Positions 27,042 to 35,299 of a DNA stretch of 64,000 nucleotides are shown here, one piece after another. The notes below the pieces were generated by a model. That model was not told the origin of the DNA. It did not search any database and saw only the letters and a program-made list of their open reading frames with translations. A program made the position numbers and the translations under genes. The DNA is from Desulfatitalea sp. BRH_c12 (GTDB lineage: Bacteria; Desulfobacterota; Desulfobacteria; Desulfobacterales; Desulfosarcinaceae). How positions within the stretch are numbered: the first letter of the stretch is position 1; each line of letters opens with the position of its first letter. Where the stretch lies: the NCBI GenBank assembly GCA_000961655.1, contig LADR01000008.1, positions 186,001-250,000 on the forward strand, given 5' to 3'.

Positions 27042-27704
27042 TCACATCTTGGGAGTGACCAGTCCTTTCTCAATAGCGTAGGCGGTCAACGCGGCAGCAT
27101 TATGCAGGTCGAGCTTGTTCATGATGTTGGCCCGATGTTTTTCAACGGTCTTGACGCTGATCGTCAGAAAATCGGCGATTTCCTTGTTCATATATCCCTC
27201 GGCCAACAATTTCAGGACCTCCCTTTCCCTTTGGGTAATGGTGTCCCAATCGCTTTTTTCCTTCAGTGTCCTGCGTCCGTTCAGATAGCCTTCCATGACC
27301 TGGTCGGCAATTCCCGGGCTGATGTAGGTTTTACCGCTGAGCACGCTTTCTATGGCCACCAGCAGTTCCTGGCGGCTTGCATCCTTGATGCAATAGCCGT
27401 TGGCGCCTGCCTTAAACGCTTCAAGCACATATTGATCCGATTCGTGAATGGTTAAGGCCAGTATTTTGAGATCCGGGAATTGGGTTCGGATATCTTTCAT
27501 GACACTGATACCGCTCAGTCGCGGCATTGAAAGATCCAAAATCAGAAGATCTGTTTTGTTTTTCTTAACACAGCGAACCGCCTCCAGACCATCATGTGCT
27601 TCCGCTACCACCTCCAATCCATCATGTCCAGCCAGCATTGCCTTCATCCCCTCCCTGAACAGTTGATGGTCTTCGGCAATAATGACTTTTTTCTTGTCTT
27701 TCAT
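27042..27704 (-). CDS. NarL/FixJ-family response regulator
   Basis: A 220-residue regulator. The receiver is about 1-122 (EDH at 11-13, phospho-Asp57 in LLILDLSMPR, Lys in CIKDAS). The LuxR-type helix-turn-helix is about 150-212 (TQREREVLKLLAEGYMNKEIADFLTIS then VKTVEKHRANIMNKL). It would bind promoters when phosphorylated by the convergent PAS kinase next door. The product from 40890-41552 is a close paralogue along the whole length, including the linker, so the two may share or compete for signals or sites. ATG 27704 is preceded by AAGGAG (in the complement, 27710-27715). Confidence 0.94.
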   Translation of the reverse strand: MKDKKKVIIAEDHQLFREGMKAMLAGHDGLEVVAEAHDGLEAVRCVKKNKTDLLILDLSMPRLSGISVMKDIRTQFPDLKILALTIHESDQYVLEAFKAGANGYCIKDASRQELLVAIESVLSGKTYISPGIADQVMEGYLNGRRTLKEKSDWDTITQREREVLKLLAEGYMNKEIADFLTISVKTVEKHRANIMNKLDLHNAAALTAYAIEKGLVTPKM

Positions 27705-28477
27705 GGGTTGGCTCCTTGCTCGTGTTATCGAATCTTATGATCCGGCCATTTCCAGCCGGAAATGTTGCTGTGTCGCAGATACTTGTCCATATGGCGTGTC
27801 TGATTGGCTGCATGCAAATAGGAAATGTCCAGATACAAATGGGCGGCGTGGCAAAAAAGCGCAGACAGAGTGTTCCGGTATGGGGCTTGTTCCCTATTCG
27901 GCAAATCCTTTTATACGTATACTGTACGGTACTACTGGTTAGGGGGATACACAAGAGATATACTCAAAAAAAATTGGTACGATACAGTATTTATCCCAGA
28001 ACATGAACCTCCCCGGCACCAGTCGCACGTCCCTTCGAAGAAGGATATCATAATTCAGCAGTTTACTCATGCCGCTATTGATCAGTGATCCAGTTTACCT
28101 CAGAAGCGAGTCGATCGATCAATCATGCGGCCGAGAAAAACAATCTTTTTCTTTCCCCATCGATAAGGAATATGGATTTTATAGTACAGGAGGACGCAAG
28201 AGTGAATGGGGTGTTTAACCCATTCCTTGACATGGCGGTGCGCTTTCAATTTTAATTTTACATCTGAAATAAAAAGCCTTGAGCGGTTCGTCTGTTCAGT
28301 GTTTGAAAGGGGAAGCACGTGCCGAACCCTTTGTGCCTTGCATGCGGCGCTTGTTAGAGTCCATAATTGAGCTGGCGCGAAATGTGCAAACAGTCGAACG
28401 CCTGCACTATGGACGGTGAACCGAAGCGTATGGGGTATTCAAGCGAACCCTCACTGCCAACATCGATGGAGATCGAC
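27705..28477. other. 773-base gap between NarL-type regulator and MscS gene
   Basis: No supportable gene. The minus frame at 28100-28318 lacks a ribosome-binding site and looks random. The region is more AT-rich than its surroundings and holds an imperfect inverted repeat (27919-27934 against 27974-27990) and the upstream regions of both flanking divergent genes. Confidence 0.5.
27919..27990. repeat. Imperfect inverted repeat, possible operator
   Basis: ATACTGTACGGTACTA at 27919 matches the complement of TTGGTACGATACAGTAT at 27974-27990 with a few mismatches, spaced by about 40 bases. It also contains the palindrome TATACGTATA just upstream. It could be a regulator site for the divergent regulator gene; there is no direct evidence. 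Confidence 0.3.
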
Positions 28478-29560
28478 ATGCAAATTTTCAATGCGAGTCT
28501 GTGGGGCAACAGCGTGGACCGCTGGCTGACATCGCTTATCATTATTTTTACTTTGCTGATAGGGTTGCGCCTGCTTGAAGCGATCACGGCCAGGCGCTAC
28601 TCCAAGATGGACAAGACCACTCAGGATGGCTTTTATGGTCTGATCGCCAAGCTGATCAAGCGCACTTCGACGTTGGTGATTGCCATTGCGTCCATTCATG
28701 TGGGCACACAGATACTGAAATTACCCGAAACGGCCGATGTCTGGATTTCAGCCACCGTCGTTATCGCCTTGATCATTCAGATCGCGCTATGGGGCGACGA
28801 ACTCATCGATTTCGCTTTACAGCACTATCAGGCCAAGCTCAATTTCGCCGACCAGGGCGAACGCATGACCACTCTGCGGGCCTTGGCTTTTTTGGGGCGC
28901 TTGGTGCTGATCATTGTTGCGGCTTTGCTGGCCCTGGACAACATTCCCGGTGTTAAGATCACCACCCTGGTCGCCAGTTTGGGCATCGGCGGCATTGCCG
29001 TTGCCGTGGCCATGCAGAATATTCTGGCCGATTTATTTGCATCGTTGTCCATCGTCATGGATAAACCCTTTGTCATCGGAGATTTTATCGTTGTAGACAC
29101 CTATTTCGGCACGGTTGAACATATCGGACTGAAAACCACGCGTGTTCGCAGCCTTTCCGGCGAGCAGATGATTTTTTCGAACAGCGATCTGTTGAAGAGC
29201 CGTATCCGCAATTACAAAAGTATGTCCGAACGACGGGTCGTCTTCACTGTCGGGGTCGTTTACCAAATATCACATGAAAAACTCAGACGTATTCCCGCCA
29301 TGATCCGCGCAATTATTGAAGAATCGGACAAGGTACGTTTCGATCGCGCGCATTTTCAGGGATTTTCGGATTCCGCCCTCATCTTCGAAGCGGTCTATTA
29401 TGTATTGGCGGCCGATTACAATGCGTATATGGATATCCAACAGCATATCAATTTCGCAATTTTCAAGACGTTCGAAAACGAAAACATTTCATTTGCCTAC
29501 CCCACCCGAACCGTGCACTTTCCGGAGCCCTGCACATCCGGTCCGAAGCCCGCTTCTTAG
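28478..29560 (+). CDS. Small-conductance mechanosensitive channel (MscS family)
   Basis: A 360-residue membrane channel that opens under membrane tension after osmotic downshock. Membrane helices lie at about 12-35, 55-75, 85-105 and 130-150. The pore helix is glycine/alanine-rich (TTLVASLGIGGIAVAVAMQNILADLFAS), then the MscS beta domain follows (KPFVIGDFIVV, GTVEHIGLKTTRVRS, NSDLLKSRIRNY) with a C-terminal alpha/beta vestibule. ATG 28478 is preferred: GGAG lies six bases upstream and the extra N-terminal sequence from 28367 has no such signal. Confidence 0.94.
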   Translation: MQIFNASLWGNSVDRWLTSLIIIFTLLIGLRLLEAITARRYSKMDKTTQDGFYGLIAKLIKRTSTLVIAIASIHVGTQILKLPETADVWISATVVIALIIQIALWGDELIDFALQHYQAKLNFADQGERMTTLRALAFLGRLVLIIVAALLALDNIPGVKITTLVASLGIGGIAVAVAMQNILADLFASLSIVMDKPFVIGDFIVVDTYFGTVEHIGLKTTRVRSLSGEQMIFSNSDLLKSRIRNYKSMSERRVVFTVGVVYQISHEKLRRIPAMIRAIIEESDKVRFDRAHFQGFSDSALIFEAVYYVLAADYNAYMDIQQHINFAIFKTFENENISFAYPTRTVHFPEPCTSGPKPAS

Positions 29561-29577
29561 AAGCGGGTTGCCATTAG

Positions 29578-29612
29578 TGTAGCACCAGACCCTTAATGTA
29601 GCACCAGACCCT
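29578..29612. repeat. Two tandem copies of a 16-base direct repeat
   Basis: TGTAGCACCAGACCCT occurs at 29578-29593 and again at 29597-29612, a 19-base period, just after the MscS gene. The MscS stop lies inside a small hairpin (CCCGCTTC/GAAGCGGG, 29549-29567). Function is unknown; it may be replication slippage or a decayed mobile-element end. Confidence 0.5.
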
Positions 29613-29754
29613 GTGTGGCGAACTTAAAAGGCAGACCGAATAAGGTGGCAGGATCATTTTTTTGGGTCTTTACACCCATGTCAAAATGAACGCTGATGAT
29701 GTTGGATGGATCCTAATGACGGCCGGAGCATCTGGCCTCCAAAAAGGAGAAACA

Positions 29755-30042
29755 ATGGATACCATCAATTTGGCATTGGACCAACATCCGATTCGATTCA
29801 CACCTGATGGGAAAGTAGCTGTCATGGATGCCATACGCGCGTTGAGCGACCTGACCGACTCCGGACGGATATGGCACTCCCTGTCGCAAACCCATCCGGA
29901 AATCATTTCCCTTTGCGATACCTATCATTTCATACATACCGAACCCACGCCTGTCGCCGACAGCGAGGTTTGGGACACGATTCAGGGTCTTCTCTTTGAT
30001 TATCTGGTGGAGGAAAGCTTGTCAGACGCAGAGCAGGTCTGA
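29755..30042 (+). CDS. Small protein of unknown function (95 residues)
   Basis: Starts MDTINLALDQHPIRFTPDGK and continues with AVMDAIRALSDLTDSGRIWHSL. The pattern of a beta hairpin followed by helices vaguely recalls Bro-N/KilA-type phage antirepressor domains (IRFTPDGKVAVMDAI ... W..L), but the match is too weak to name. It is acidic at the C-terminus. AAGGAGA five bases before ATG 29755 fixes the start and rejects the longer frame from 29662. Its stop at 30042 abuts the stop of the pseudo-receiver gene on the other strand. Confidence 0.7.
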   Translation: MDTINLALDQHPIRFTPDGKVAVMDAIRALSDLTDSGRIWHSLSQTHPEIISLCDTYHFIHTEPTPVADSEVWDTIQGLLFDYLVEESLSDAEQV

Positions 30043-30468
30043 TTATTTCTGATTATTCCCGGCAGCCTGTTCACTGTGCCACGTGCGAGCGTGTTGGGCC
30101 AGTGCGTCCGCAATGGCGACGATTATCTGCCCTCTGCTGCGCCCCAACTTGGAAATGAAATAGTCGGCACCATTGTTGTAAGCGGCAGCCTCATATTCCG
30201 GCAGGTCGTCGCCGGTGATGACAACCAGTGTGCAGGCACATTGATTGGCACGGATCTCGCGGGCAAGATCAAACCCATTCGACCCATCCAGGCCCAGCAT
30301 GATCAGGCGCGGCTTCCGGGCGGCAATGAGTTGCCGGGCACGGGCAATTTTGGTCGTTTCCAAAAAGCTGATTTCCGGAAAATGCTCCCGGATGATGCGT
30401 TTCAACGCCTCTCTGAAGAGCGCATTATCATCAACGATCAATATTTTGAATCCGTTCTTTTCGATCAT
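30043..30468 (-). CDS. Stand-alone receiver domain lacking the phospho-acceptor Asp (pseudo-receiver)
   Basis: A 141-residue single receiver. It begins MIEKNGFKILIVDDNALFREAL with the acidic pair, and keeps Thr in VVITGDD and Lys107 in FISKLG. The expected Asp after strand 3 is Gly59 (RLIMLGLDG; codon GGC instead of GAC). It therefore probably cannot be phosphorylated in the ordinary way, unless Asp61 substitutes. There is no output domain. Pseudo-receivers usually act through constitutive protein contacts. ATG 30468 is chosen because AGGAGCAAGG precedes it, over the longer frame from 30510. The nearest kinase gene is 25732-27006. Confidence 0.85.
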   Translation of the reverse strand: MIEKNGFKILIVDDNALFREALKRIIREHFPEISFLETTKIARARQLIAARKPRLIMLGLDGSNGFDLAREIRANQCACTLVVITGDDLPEYEAAAYNNGADYFISKLGRSRGQIIVAIADALAQHARTWHSEQAAGNNQK

Positions 30469-30707
30469 CTGCCTTGCTCCTGCAGGTACCTTAAACATCC
30501 CATCACCCAAATAAATAAAGCGAATATTTTAATTGCCCAAAGGCAACACGCTATCTGCATGCGTTTTCGGAGGTAGTACGGACCTACCCGCCCGGCTCAC
30601 CTGGAGGCGGTTTTTCCCTGGCACCAAGCCCCTGCTTGACAAAGCCCGCGATCATAAAAAGCTTATTGGCCTTACGGAGATAATTCGATCCACAAAGGAG
30701 TTTTGCC

Positions 30708-30875
30708 ATGAGTGACGAAGTTGAACGATCGGATGCTTGCAATCTCGATGCTTGCACGATGGACGACTCGGAAAAGCAGGGCAGCGCTAACCTATGCTGT
30801 TGTTATGCAATAGATGAAAACGACACCTACGAGGATCCCTGCTATACACCGGTGGATGAAAATTGCTGCTGTTAA
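30708..30875 (+). CDS. Cys-rich 55-residue peptide upstream of superoxide dismutase
   Basis: Reading from ATG 30708 gives MSDEVERSDACNLDACTMDD, a Ser/Lys/Gln stretch, LCCCYAIDENDTYEDPCY and a C-terminus ENCCC, 55 residues in all. Nine are Cys, in two single DAC sites, one PCY and two CCC triplets; the rest is strongly acidic. AAAGGAG seven bases before the ATG is an excellent ribosome-binding site, so I believe it is translated. There is no signal peptide. I do not recognise the family. A metal-binding (metallothionein-like or chaperone) or thiol role is suggested by composition alone. The superoxide dismutase gene starts 98 bases later on the same strand. Confidence 0.65.
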   Translation: MSDEVERSDACNLDACTMDDSEKQGSANLCCCYAIDENDTYEDPCYTPVDENCCC

Positions 30876-30973
30876 CCGCCACCGGCTTTAATCTTACATG
30901 ACGCAAAAGAAAGTCGCCGGGAACTTCCAGCGCCATCCGGGGGCAACCGGCGCGAGCATAATGGAGGTAAACG

Positions 30974-31579
30974 ATGACACACACCTTACCAAAAATCGAG
31001 TACGCATACGACGCATTGGAACCGTACATTGATGCGCGTACTATGGAAATTCACCATACCAAACACCACCAGACCTATGTGGATAAACTCAATGCCGCTT
31101 TGAAGGGCCATGAGCGGTTGCAAGATATGCCCGTTGAGCAAGTATTGCGGAACTTGAACGAGGTTCCTGAAGACATACGTACAGTTGTTCGCAATCACGG
31201 CGGCGGACATGCCAACCACAGTTTCTTCTGGCCTACCTTGAAAAAAGGGGTCGAGGTCGGTGGACCGGTGCATGATGCCATCAAAAAACATTTTGGCAGC
31301 TTCGATGCTTTCAAGGATCAGTTCTCCAATGCGGCCGCCCTGCTGTTCGGCAGCGGATGGGCTTGGTTGACCGTTGAACGCGGTAATCTGGAGATTGTCA
31401 CCACGCCCAATCAGGATAGTCCTGTGAGCCAGGGCAAGGTACCGATTCTGGGTATCGATGTTTGGGAACATGCCTATTATCTCAAATACCAAAGCCGCCG
31501 CCCCGAATATGTCAGCGCTTTTTTCAATGTGATCAACTGGGACAAAGTCAACGAACACTTCAAGGCAGCGATGCAGTAG
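30974..31579 (+). CDS. Superoxide dismutase, Mn/Fe family
   Basis: Converts superoxide to oxygen and hydrogen peroxide. The 201-residue product has metal ligands His27 ([10 protein letters not shown]), His in [11 protein letters not shown], and Asp and His in the signature [12 protein letters not shown]. Gly before the second ligand (GGGH) and Gln in TPNQDSP resemble the manganese-using type rather than the iron type, but metal use cannot be settled from sequence. No signal peptide, so cytosolic. TGGAGG precedes ATG 30974. In a presumed anaerobe it protects iron-sulfur enzymes such as the neighbouring aconitase. Confidence 0.96.
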   Translation: MTHTLPKIEYAYDALEPYIDARTMEIHHTKHHQTYVDKLNAALKGHERLQDMPVEQVLRNLNEVPEDIRTVVRNHGGGHANHSFFWPTLKKGVEVGGPVHDAIKKHFGSFDAFKDQFSNAAALLFGSGWAWLTVERGNLEIVTTPNQDSPVSQGKVPILGIDVWEHAYYLKYQSRRPEYVSAFFNVINWDKVNEHFKAAMQ

Positions 31580-31896
31580 CATTCCTGCTGGGGACAGGGC
31601 TGTGTGGCCCTGTCCTATTCTCCCGCTTTTTCCTCAGTGTGATGATACCGCACCAAACAGGAGTAGTTCGGTCTCTTGCTTTTGAGCCACACCGCTCGGA
31701 ATATGAACGCTTGCTCCACGATCGCAGCGCCATCGCCGCCATCCTTAGAGCAGGGCGCCGAACAGGCGCGCCATGGCCATCCCCTTGATGGCCAAAGTAC
31801 GGCATGCCGTCGGTCTCGATCAGAAGAGAAGGTGTGCAATGCGAAAGTGAGACGTAATTTAACACGCAGGCAAAAGACGGACGGGGGAGGAGCATT
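31580..31896. other. 317-base gap between superoxide dismutase and aconitase genes
   Basis: Apart from the hairpin at 31592-31615 and the aconitase ribosome-binding site (GGAGGAG near 31887), I see no gene or structured RNA here. Long minus-strand frames reaching into it are shadows of the aconitase gene. Confidence 0.5.
31592..31615 (+). terminator. Hairpin after superoxide dismutase gene
   Basis: GGACAGGGC and GCCCTGTCC form a perfect 9-base stem with loop TGTGTG, 13 bases after the stop. The tail TATTCTCCCGCTTTTT has a delayed T-run, so efficiency is uncertain. Confidence 0.55.
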
Positions 31897-33834
31897 ATGG
31901 GAAAAAATGTCGCCCAAAAATTGATCGCAGCGCATCTGGTCAGTGGCACCATGCGGTCCGGAGAGGAGATCGGGCTTAGAATCGATCAGACCTTGACCCA
32001 GGATGCGACCGGCACACTGGTCATGCTGGCTTTCGAAGCCATGCAGGTGCCGCGGGTGAGGACAGAATTGTCCGCGCAGTATGTCGATCATAATCTGCTG
32101 CAGCTCGATTACAAAAATGCCGACGACCATCTTTTTCTGCTGAGCGCGTGTAAAAAATTCGGCGTCTGGTATAGCCGTCCCGGCAATGGGGTCAGCCATC
32201 CCGTGCACATGGAGCGCTTCGGCGTGCCCGGCAAAACGCTGGTCGGTTCTGACAGCCACACGCCCTCCGCAGGCTCGCTCGGCATGCTGGCCATGGGCGC
32301 CGGCGGCCTTGAGGTGGCGCTGGCCATGGCCGGTGAACCGATGTTTCTGAGGATGCCCAGCATCATGGGGGTGCGACTTACCGGCCATCTGCCCGATTGG
32401 GTCAGCGCCAAGGATATCATCCTTGAAATGCTGCGCCGTCACGGGGTCAAGGGCGGGATGGGAAAAATTGTCGAATATCACGGACCGGGGCTGGCAAGTC
32501 TTTCGGCCATGGACCGGCACGTGATTGCCAATATGGGCACCGAATTGGGTGCGACAACGACGGTTTTTCCCTCGGACGAGGCCGTACGCGTCTTTTTGAA
32601 GGCTCAGGGGCGCGAGGCTGTCTGGAGCGAATGGCTGCCGGACGAAGATGCCGTGTACGACGAAACAGACGCCATCGACCTTTCCAAACTCGAACCCCTG
32701 ATCGCTCTGCCGAGCAGTCCCGGCAATGTCGTGCCGGTGCGCGAGGTAGCCGGCCGCGAAATCTATCAGTCCTACATCGGATCGTCGGCCAATCCCGGAT
32801 TGCGCGATTTCAGCGTACCGGCCATGATGGTCGATGGCCGGCAGGTGCATGACCGGGTCTCGTTGGACATCAATCCCACTTCGCGCCAGATTCTCGAAAA
32901 CCTGGTGGCCGATCATAGCCTGGAAAAGCTGATCCGTTCGGGCGCGCGTATTCATCAGGCCGGCTGCAACGGTTGTATCGGTATGGGGCAGGCGCCGGCT
33001 ACCGGCAAGATCAGTTTGCGCACGGTGCCGCGCAATTTTCCCGGCCGTTCGGGAACCAAAGAGGATCAGGTCTACCTGTGCAGTCCGGAAACCGCCGCCG
33101 CTTCCGCCTTGACTGGCGTCATCACCGATCCGCGCACGTTGGACATGGCCTTTCCGAAGTATCGTGAACCGGAGCGGGTACGGATCAATGTCGACATGTT
33201 AATTGCGCCAAACCAGGACAGTGCGGGCATTGAGTTGGAAAAAGGCCCCAACATTCAACCGTTGCCTGTGTTCGATGCCTTGCCCGACCGTGTGGCAGGT
33301 CCTGTGCTGCTGAAAGTCGGCGACAATATCTCTACGGATGAGATCATGCCGGCCGGCGCGCATGTGTTGCCGTATCGCAGCAACATTCCTGAAATCAGCA
33401 AATTCGTATACAGCCGCATGGACGAAACCTTTTATGATCGGGCCGTGCAGCACCAGCGACACGATTTCATACTGATCGCCGGGCAGAATTATGGCCAGGG
33501 ATCGAGTCGCGAGCACGCCGCCATAGCGCCCCGCTACCTGGGTTTGAAAATTGTCCTGGCCAAGAGTTTCGCGCGCATCCATTGGCAAAATCTGGCTAAT
33601 TTCGGTATACTGCCGGTGACGTTTGACGATCCGGGCGACTACGATCGTATCAGCCAGGGCGACGCGCTCGAAACGGTCGATCTACGTCACAGTATAGCCA
33701 AGGGCAACCGCATCACCTTGCAGAATACAACACGCAGCGAAACCTATACGACGAGCCACGCGCTGAGCCCGCGTCAGATCGAAATGATTCTGGAAGGCAG
33801 CTTGATCAATGTGGTGCGCAAGCGAACGCGTTGA
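31897..33834 (+). CDS. Aconitate hydratase (Aquifex-type)
   Basis: Interconverts citrate and isocitrate using a [4Fe-4S] cluster. The 645-residue length and sequence fit the short bacterial aconitase subgroup first noted in Aquifex rather than the 860-900-residue AcnA/AcnB. Active-site segments visible are VGSDSHTPSAGSLGM, cluster Cys in QAGCNGCIGMGQAP, the swivel domain start DNISTDEIMPAG, and the catalytic QNYGQGSSREHAAIAPRYLG. ATG 31897 follows GGAGGAGC. It supports the TCA cycle or glutamate synthesis. It sits 318 bases after superoxide dismutase and 55 before a hydrolase. Confidence 0.94.
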   Translation: MGKNVAQKLIAAHLVSGTMRSGEEIGLRIDQTLTQDATGTLVMLAFEAMQVPRVRTELSAQYVDHNLLQLDYKNADDHLFLLSACKKFGVWYSRPGNGVSHPVHMERFGVPGKTLVGSDSHTPSAGSLGMLAMGAGGLEVALAMAGEPMFLRMPSIMGVRLTGHLPDWVSAKDIILEMLRRHGVKGGMGKIVEYHGPGLASLSAMDRHVIANMGTELGATTTVFPSDEAVRVFLKAQGREAVWSEWLPDEDAVYDETDAIDLSKLEPLIALPSSPGNVVPVREVAGREIYQSYIGSSANPGLRDFSVPAMMVDGRQVHDRVSLDINPTSRQILENLVADHSLEKLIRSGARIHQAGCNGCIGMGQAPATGKISLRTVPRNFPGRSGTKEDQVYLCSPETAAASALTGVITDPRTLDMAFPKYREPERVRINVDMLIAPNQDSAGIELEKGPNIQPLPVFDALPDRVAGPVLLKVGDNISTDEIMPAGAHVLPYRSNIPEISKFVYSRMDETFYDRAVQHQRHDFILIAGQNYGQGSSREHAAIAPRYLGLKIVLAKSFARIHWQNLANFGILPVTFDDPGDYDRISQGDALETVDLRHSIAKGNRITLQNTTRSETYTTSHALSPRQIEMILEGSLINVVRKRTR

Positions 33835-33889
33835 ACCGATCACGCGGCCATGGTTCACGAGAAATCAAATGAGTGGAGGAGCCACCCGA

Positions 33890-34792
33890 ATGCCCCCCGA
33901 AACACGATACCTTGATCTGAGTGATACGCGCTTACCCTATCTGGATTACGACGGCAGCGGTCCTGCAGTCGTCATGGTGCACGCTACCGGTTTTATGCCC
34001 TGGCTGTGGGACCCGATCGCTCGGGAGCTTGCCCGCGACTATCGCGTGGTGGCGCCCTGTTTTTGCAACCATCGACCCGCCGACCCGCTTGCCGGGGGAT
34101 TGGCATGGCTGCAACTGGCCGACGATCTGAAACAGCTGTGCAGCCGATTGAATATCCGCGAAGCATTCTTGATAGGCCACTCGATGGGTGCAACCACCGC
34201 CATTCTGGCGCATGTCCTGCGTGGCATGACGGCCCTGGCAATGGTGCTGATCGAGCCGATCCTGCTGACTTCCGAATCGTATCGCGTCCCCGTTTCGTTG
34301 GCGCAGCACCCTCTGGCGGCTAGGGCCATCAAGCGGCGCAATCACTGGTGTGATCGCGCCGAGGCGCTGGCCGATTTCAAAAATAAGCCATTCTTCCGTT
34401 CCTGGGATTCGGAAGTGCTGGGTCTGTATGCTGCCTACGGTCTGAAAGAGGTCGCCGACGGTGTGCAACTCTACTGTTCGCCACAACGTGAAGCGGCCCT
34501 GTTCATGGGCAGCCAGCTGCACGATCCCTGGCCGGAATTACCCAAGGTGACCTGCCCGACGCTCGTGGTAGAAGGCGAAAACAGCGATAACAGAACCTGG
34601 ATCGACCTGCAGCGGGTGGTCGATTTGATTCCTCAGGGCCAATACGCGCAAGTCGATGGCGCAGGGCATCTCATCCCAATGGAAAAGCCGGGCCAAACCA
34701 CGCACATCATTCAATCGTTTTTACGAAACAGGGGCAAAGCAGGTACGGCAGAGGAAAAAACGCGTGCAGCGGGGAGCAGTCGGTCTGTCTAG
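33890..34792 (+). CDS. Alpha/beta hydrolase
   Basis: A 300-residue soluble hydrolase. The oxyanion segment is VVMVHATGF (the usual HG becomes HA), the nucleophile elbow is LIGHSMGATTA (Ser near residue 107), an acid is likely in LVVEGENSDNRTW, and the catalytic His is in VDGAGHLIPMEKP. All three residues are present, so it should be active on an ester, lactone or similar bond; the substrate is unknown. ATG 33890 has GGAGGA nine bases upstream. It overlaps the end of the convergent PilZ gene by four bases. Confidence 0.86.
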   Translation: MPPETRYLDLSDTRLPYLDYDGSGPAVVMVHATGFMPWLWDPIARELARDYRVVAPCFCNHRPADPLAGGLAWLQLADDLKQLCSRLNIREAFLIGHSMGATTAILAHVLRGMTALAMVLIEPILLTSESYRVPVSLAQHPLAARAIKRRNHWCDRAEALADFKNKPFFRSWDSEVLGLYAAYGLKEVADGVQLYCSPQREAALFMGSQLHDPWPELPKVTCPTLVVEGENSDNRTWIDLQRVVDLIPQGQYAQVDGAGHLIPMEKPGQTTHIIQSFLRNRGKAGTAEEKTRAAGSSRSV

Positions 34793-35112
34793 TGACGATC
34801 GATTTCGTGTACGATTTCGTGGAACTGGCCGTCTTCTCCGATCAGACCCATGATGGGGGTTTCGAGCGTCACCGCGAATCCGTGCGGACCGCTGCGGACG
34901 ACCTGTCCCCGAACCTTGATCATTTGTTTGAAGGAAAAAAGCGGAAACTTGAGTACAATATCCTGATTGCTGGCAATGCCCCGCTGCGTGCCGATAAAAA
35001 TGCCGCTGGGTCCAATGTTTTTGATGATGTCTCGAAACACACCTTCTTTGACCGAATATTCCGCAATGATAAAGGAGGGGCGTCGGTGGGTCTTGCGATG
35101 TTGGGGGGTCAC
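34789..35112 (-). CDS. PilZ-domain protein
   Basis: A 107-residue single PilZ domain, the usual cyclic-di-GMP receptor. Motif 1 is the basic HRKTHRRPSF segment; motif 2, usually (D/N)xSxxG, appears as NIGPSGIFIG, in which the Ser is shifted. The remaining strands (IVLKFPLFSFKQMIKVRGQVVRS, GFAVTLE) fit. Binding of cyclic-di-GMP is thus plausible but not certain. GTG 35112 is chosen: GGGAG lies six bases upstream, while the longer frame to 35190 adds unconserved basic sequence. It may respond to the HD-GYP protein at 18759-20348. Confidence 0.78.
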   Translation of the reverse strand: MTPQHRKTHRRPSFIIAEYSVKEGVFRDIIKNIGPSGIFIGTQRGIASNQDIVLKFPLFSFKQMIKVRGQVVRSGPHGFAVTLETPIMGLIGEDGQFHEIVHEIDRH

Positions 35113-35299
35113 GTTTTTCTCCCTTCGCGAAGGTCGACTCGATACCGTATGGGTCGGCGGCAAAGTAACAATTCGCCCCCTGCGTGTCAATCGCTGCGTA
35201 TTAGGCCTTGAAAAGACGAAATCCCATGTACTATATTAATAGTTTGACGGGCAGGGCGGCATGCCGTGGAGATGACCGCCCGCCGTGGTGGAGGGCACC

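Noticed and set aside
28100-28318. A 72-residue minus frame in the MscS upstream gap
   Set aside because: Basic, AT-driven composition, no start signal, nothing recognisable.
31615-32955. A 446-residue minus-strand frame across the aconitase gene
   Set aside because: It is the complement of clearly coding aconitase sequence, with no ribosome-binding site or recognisable motif.
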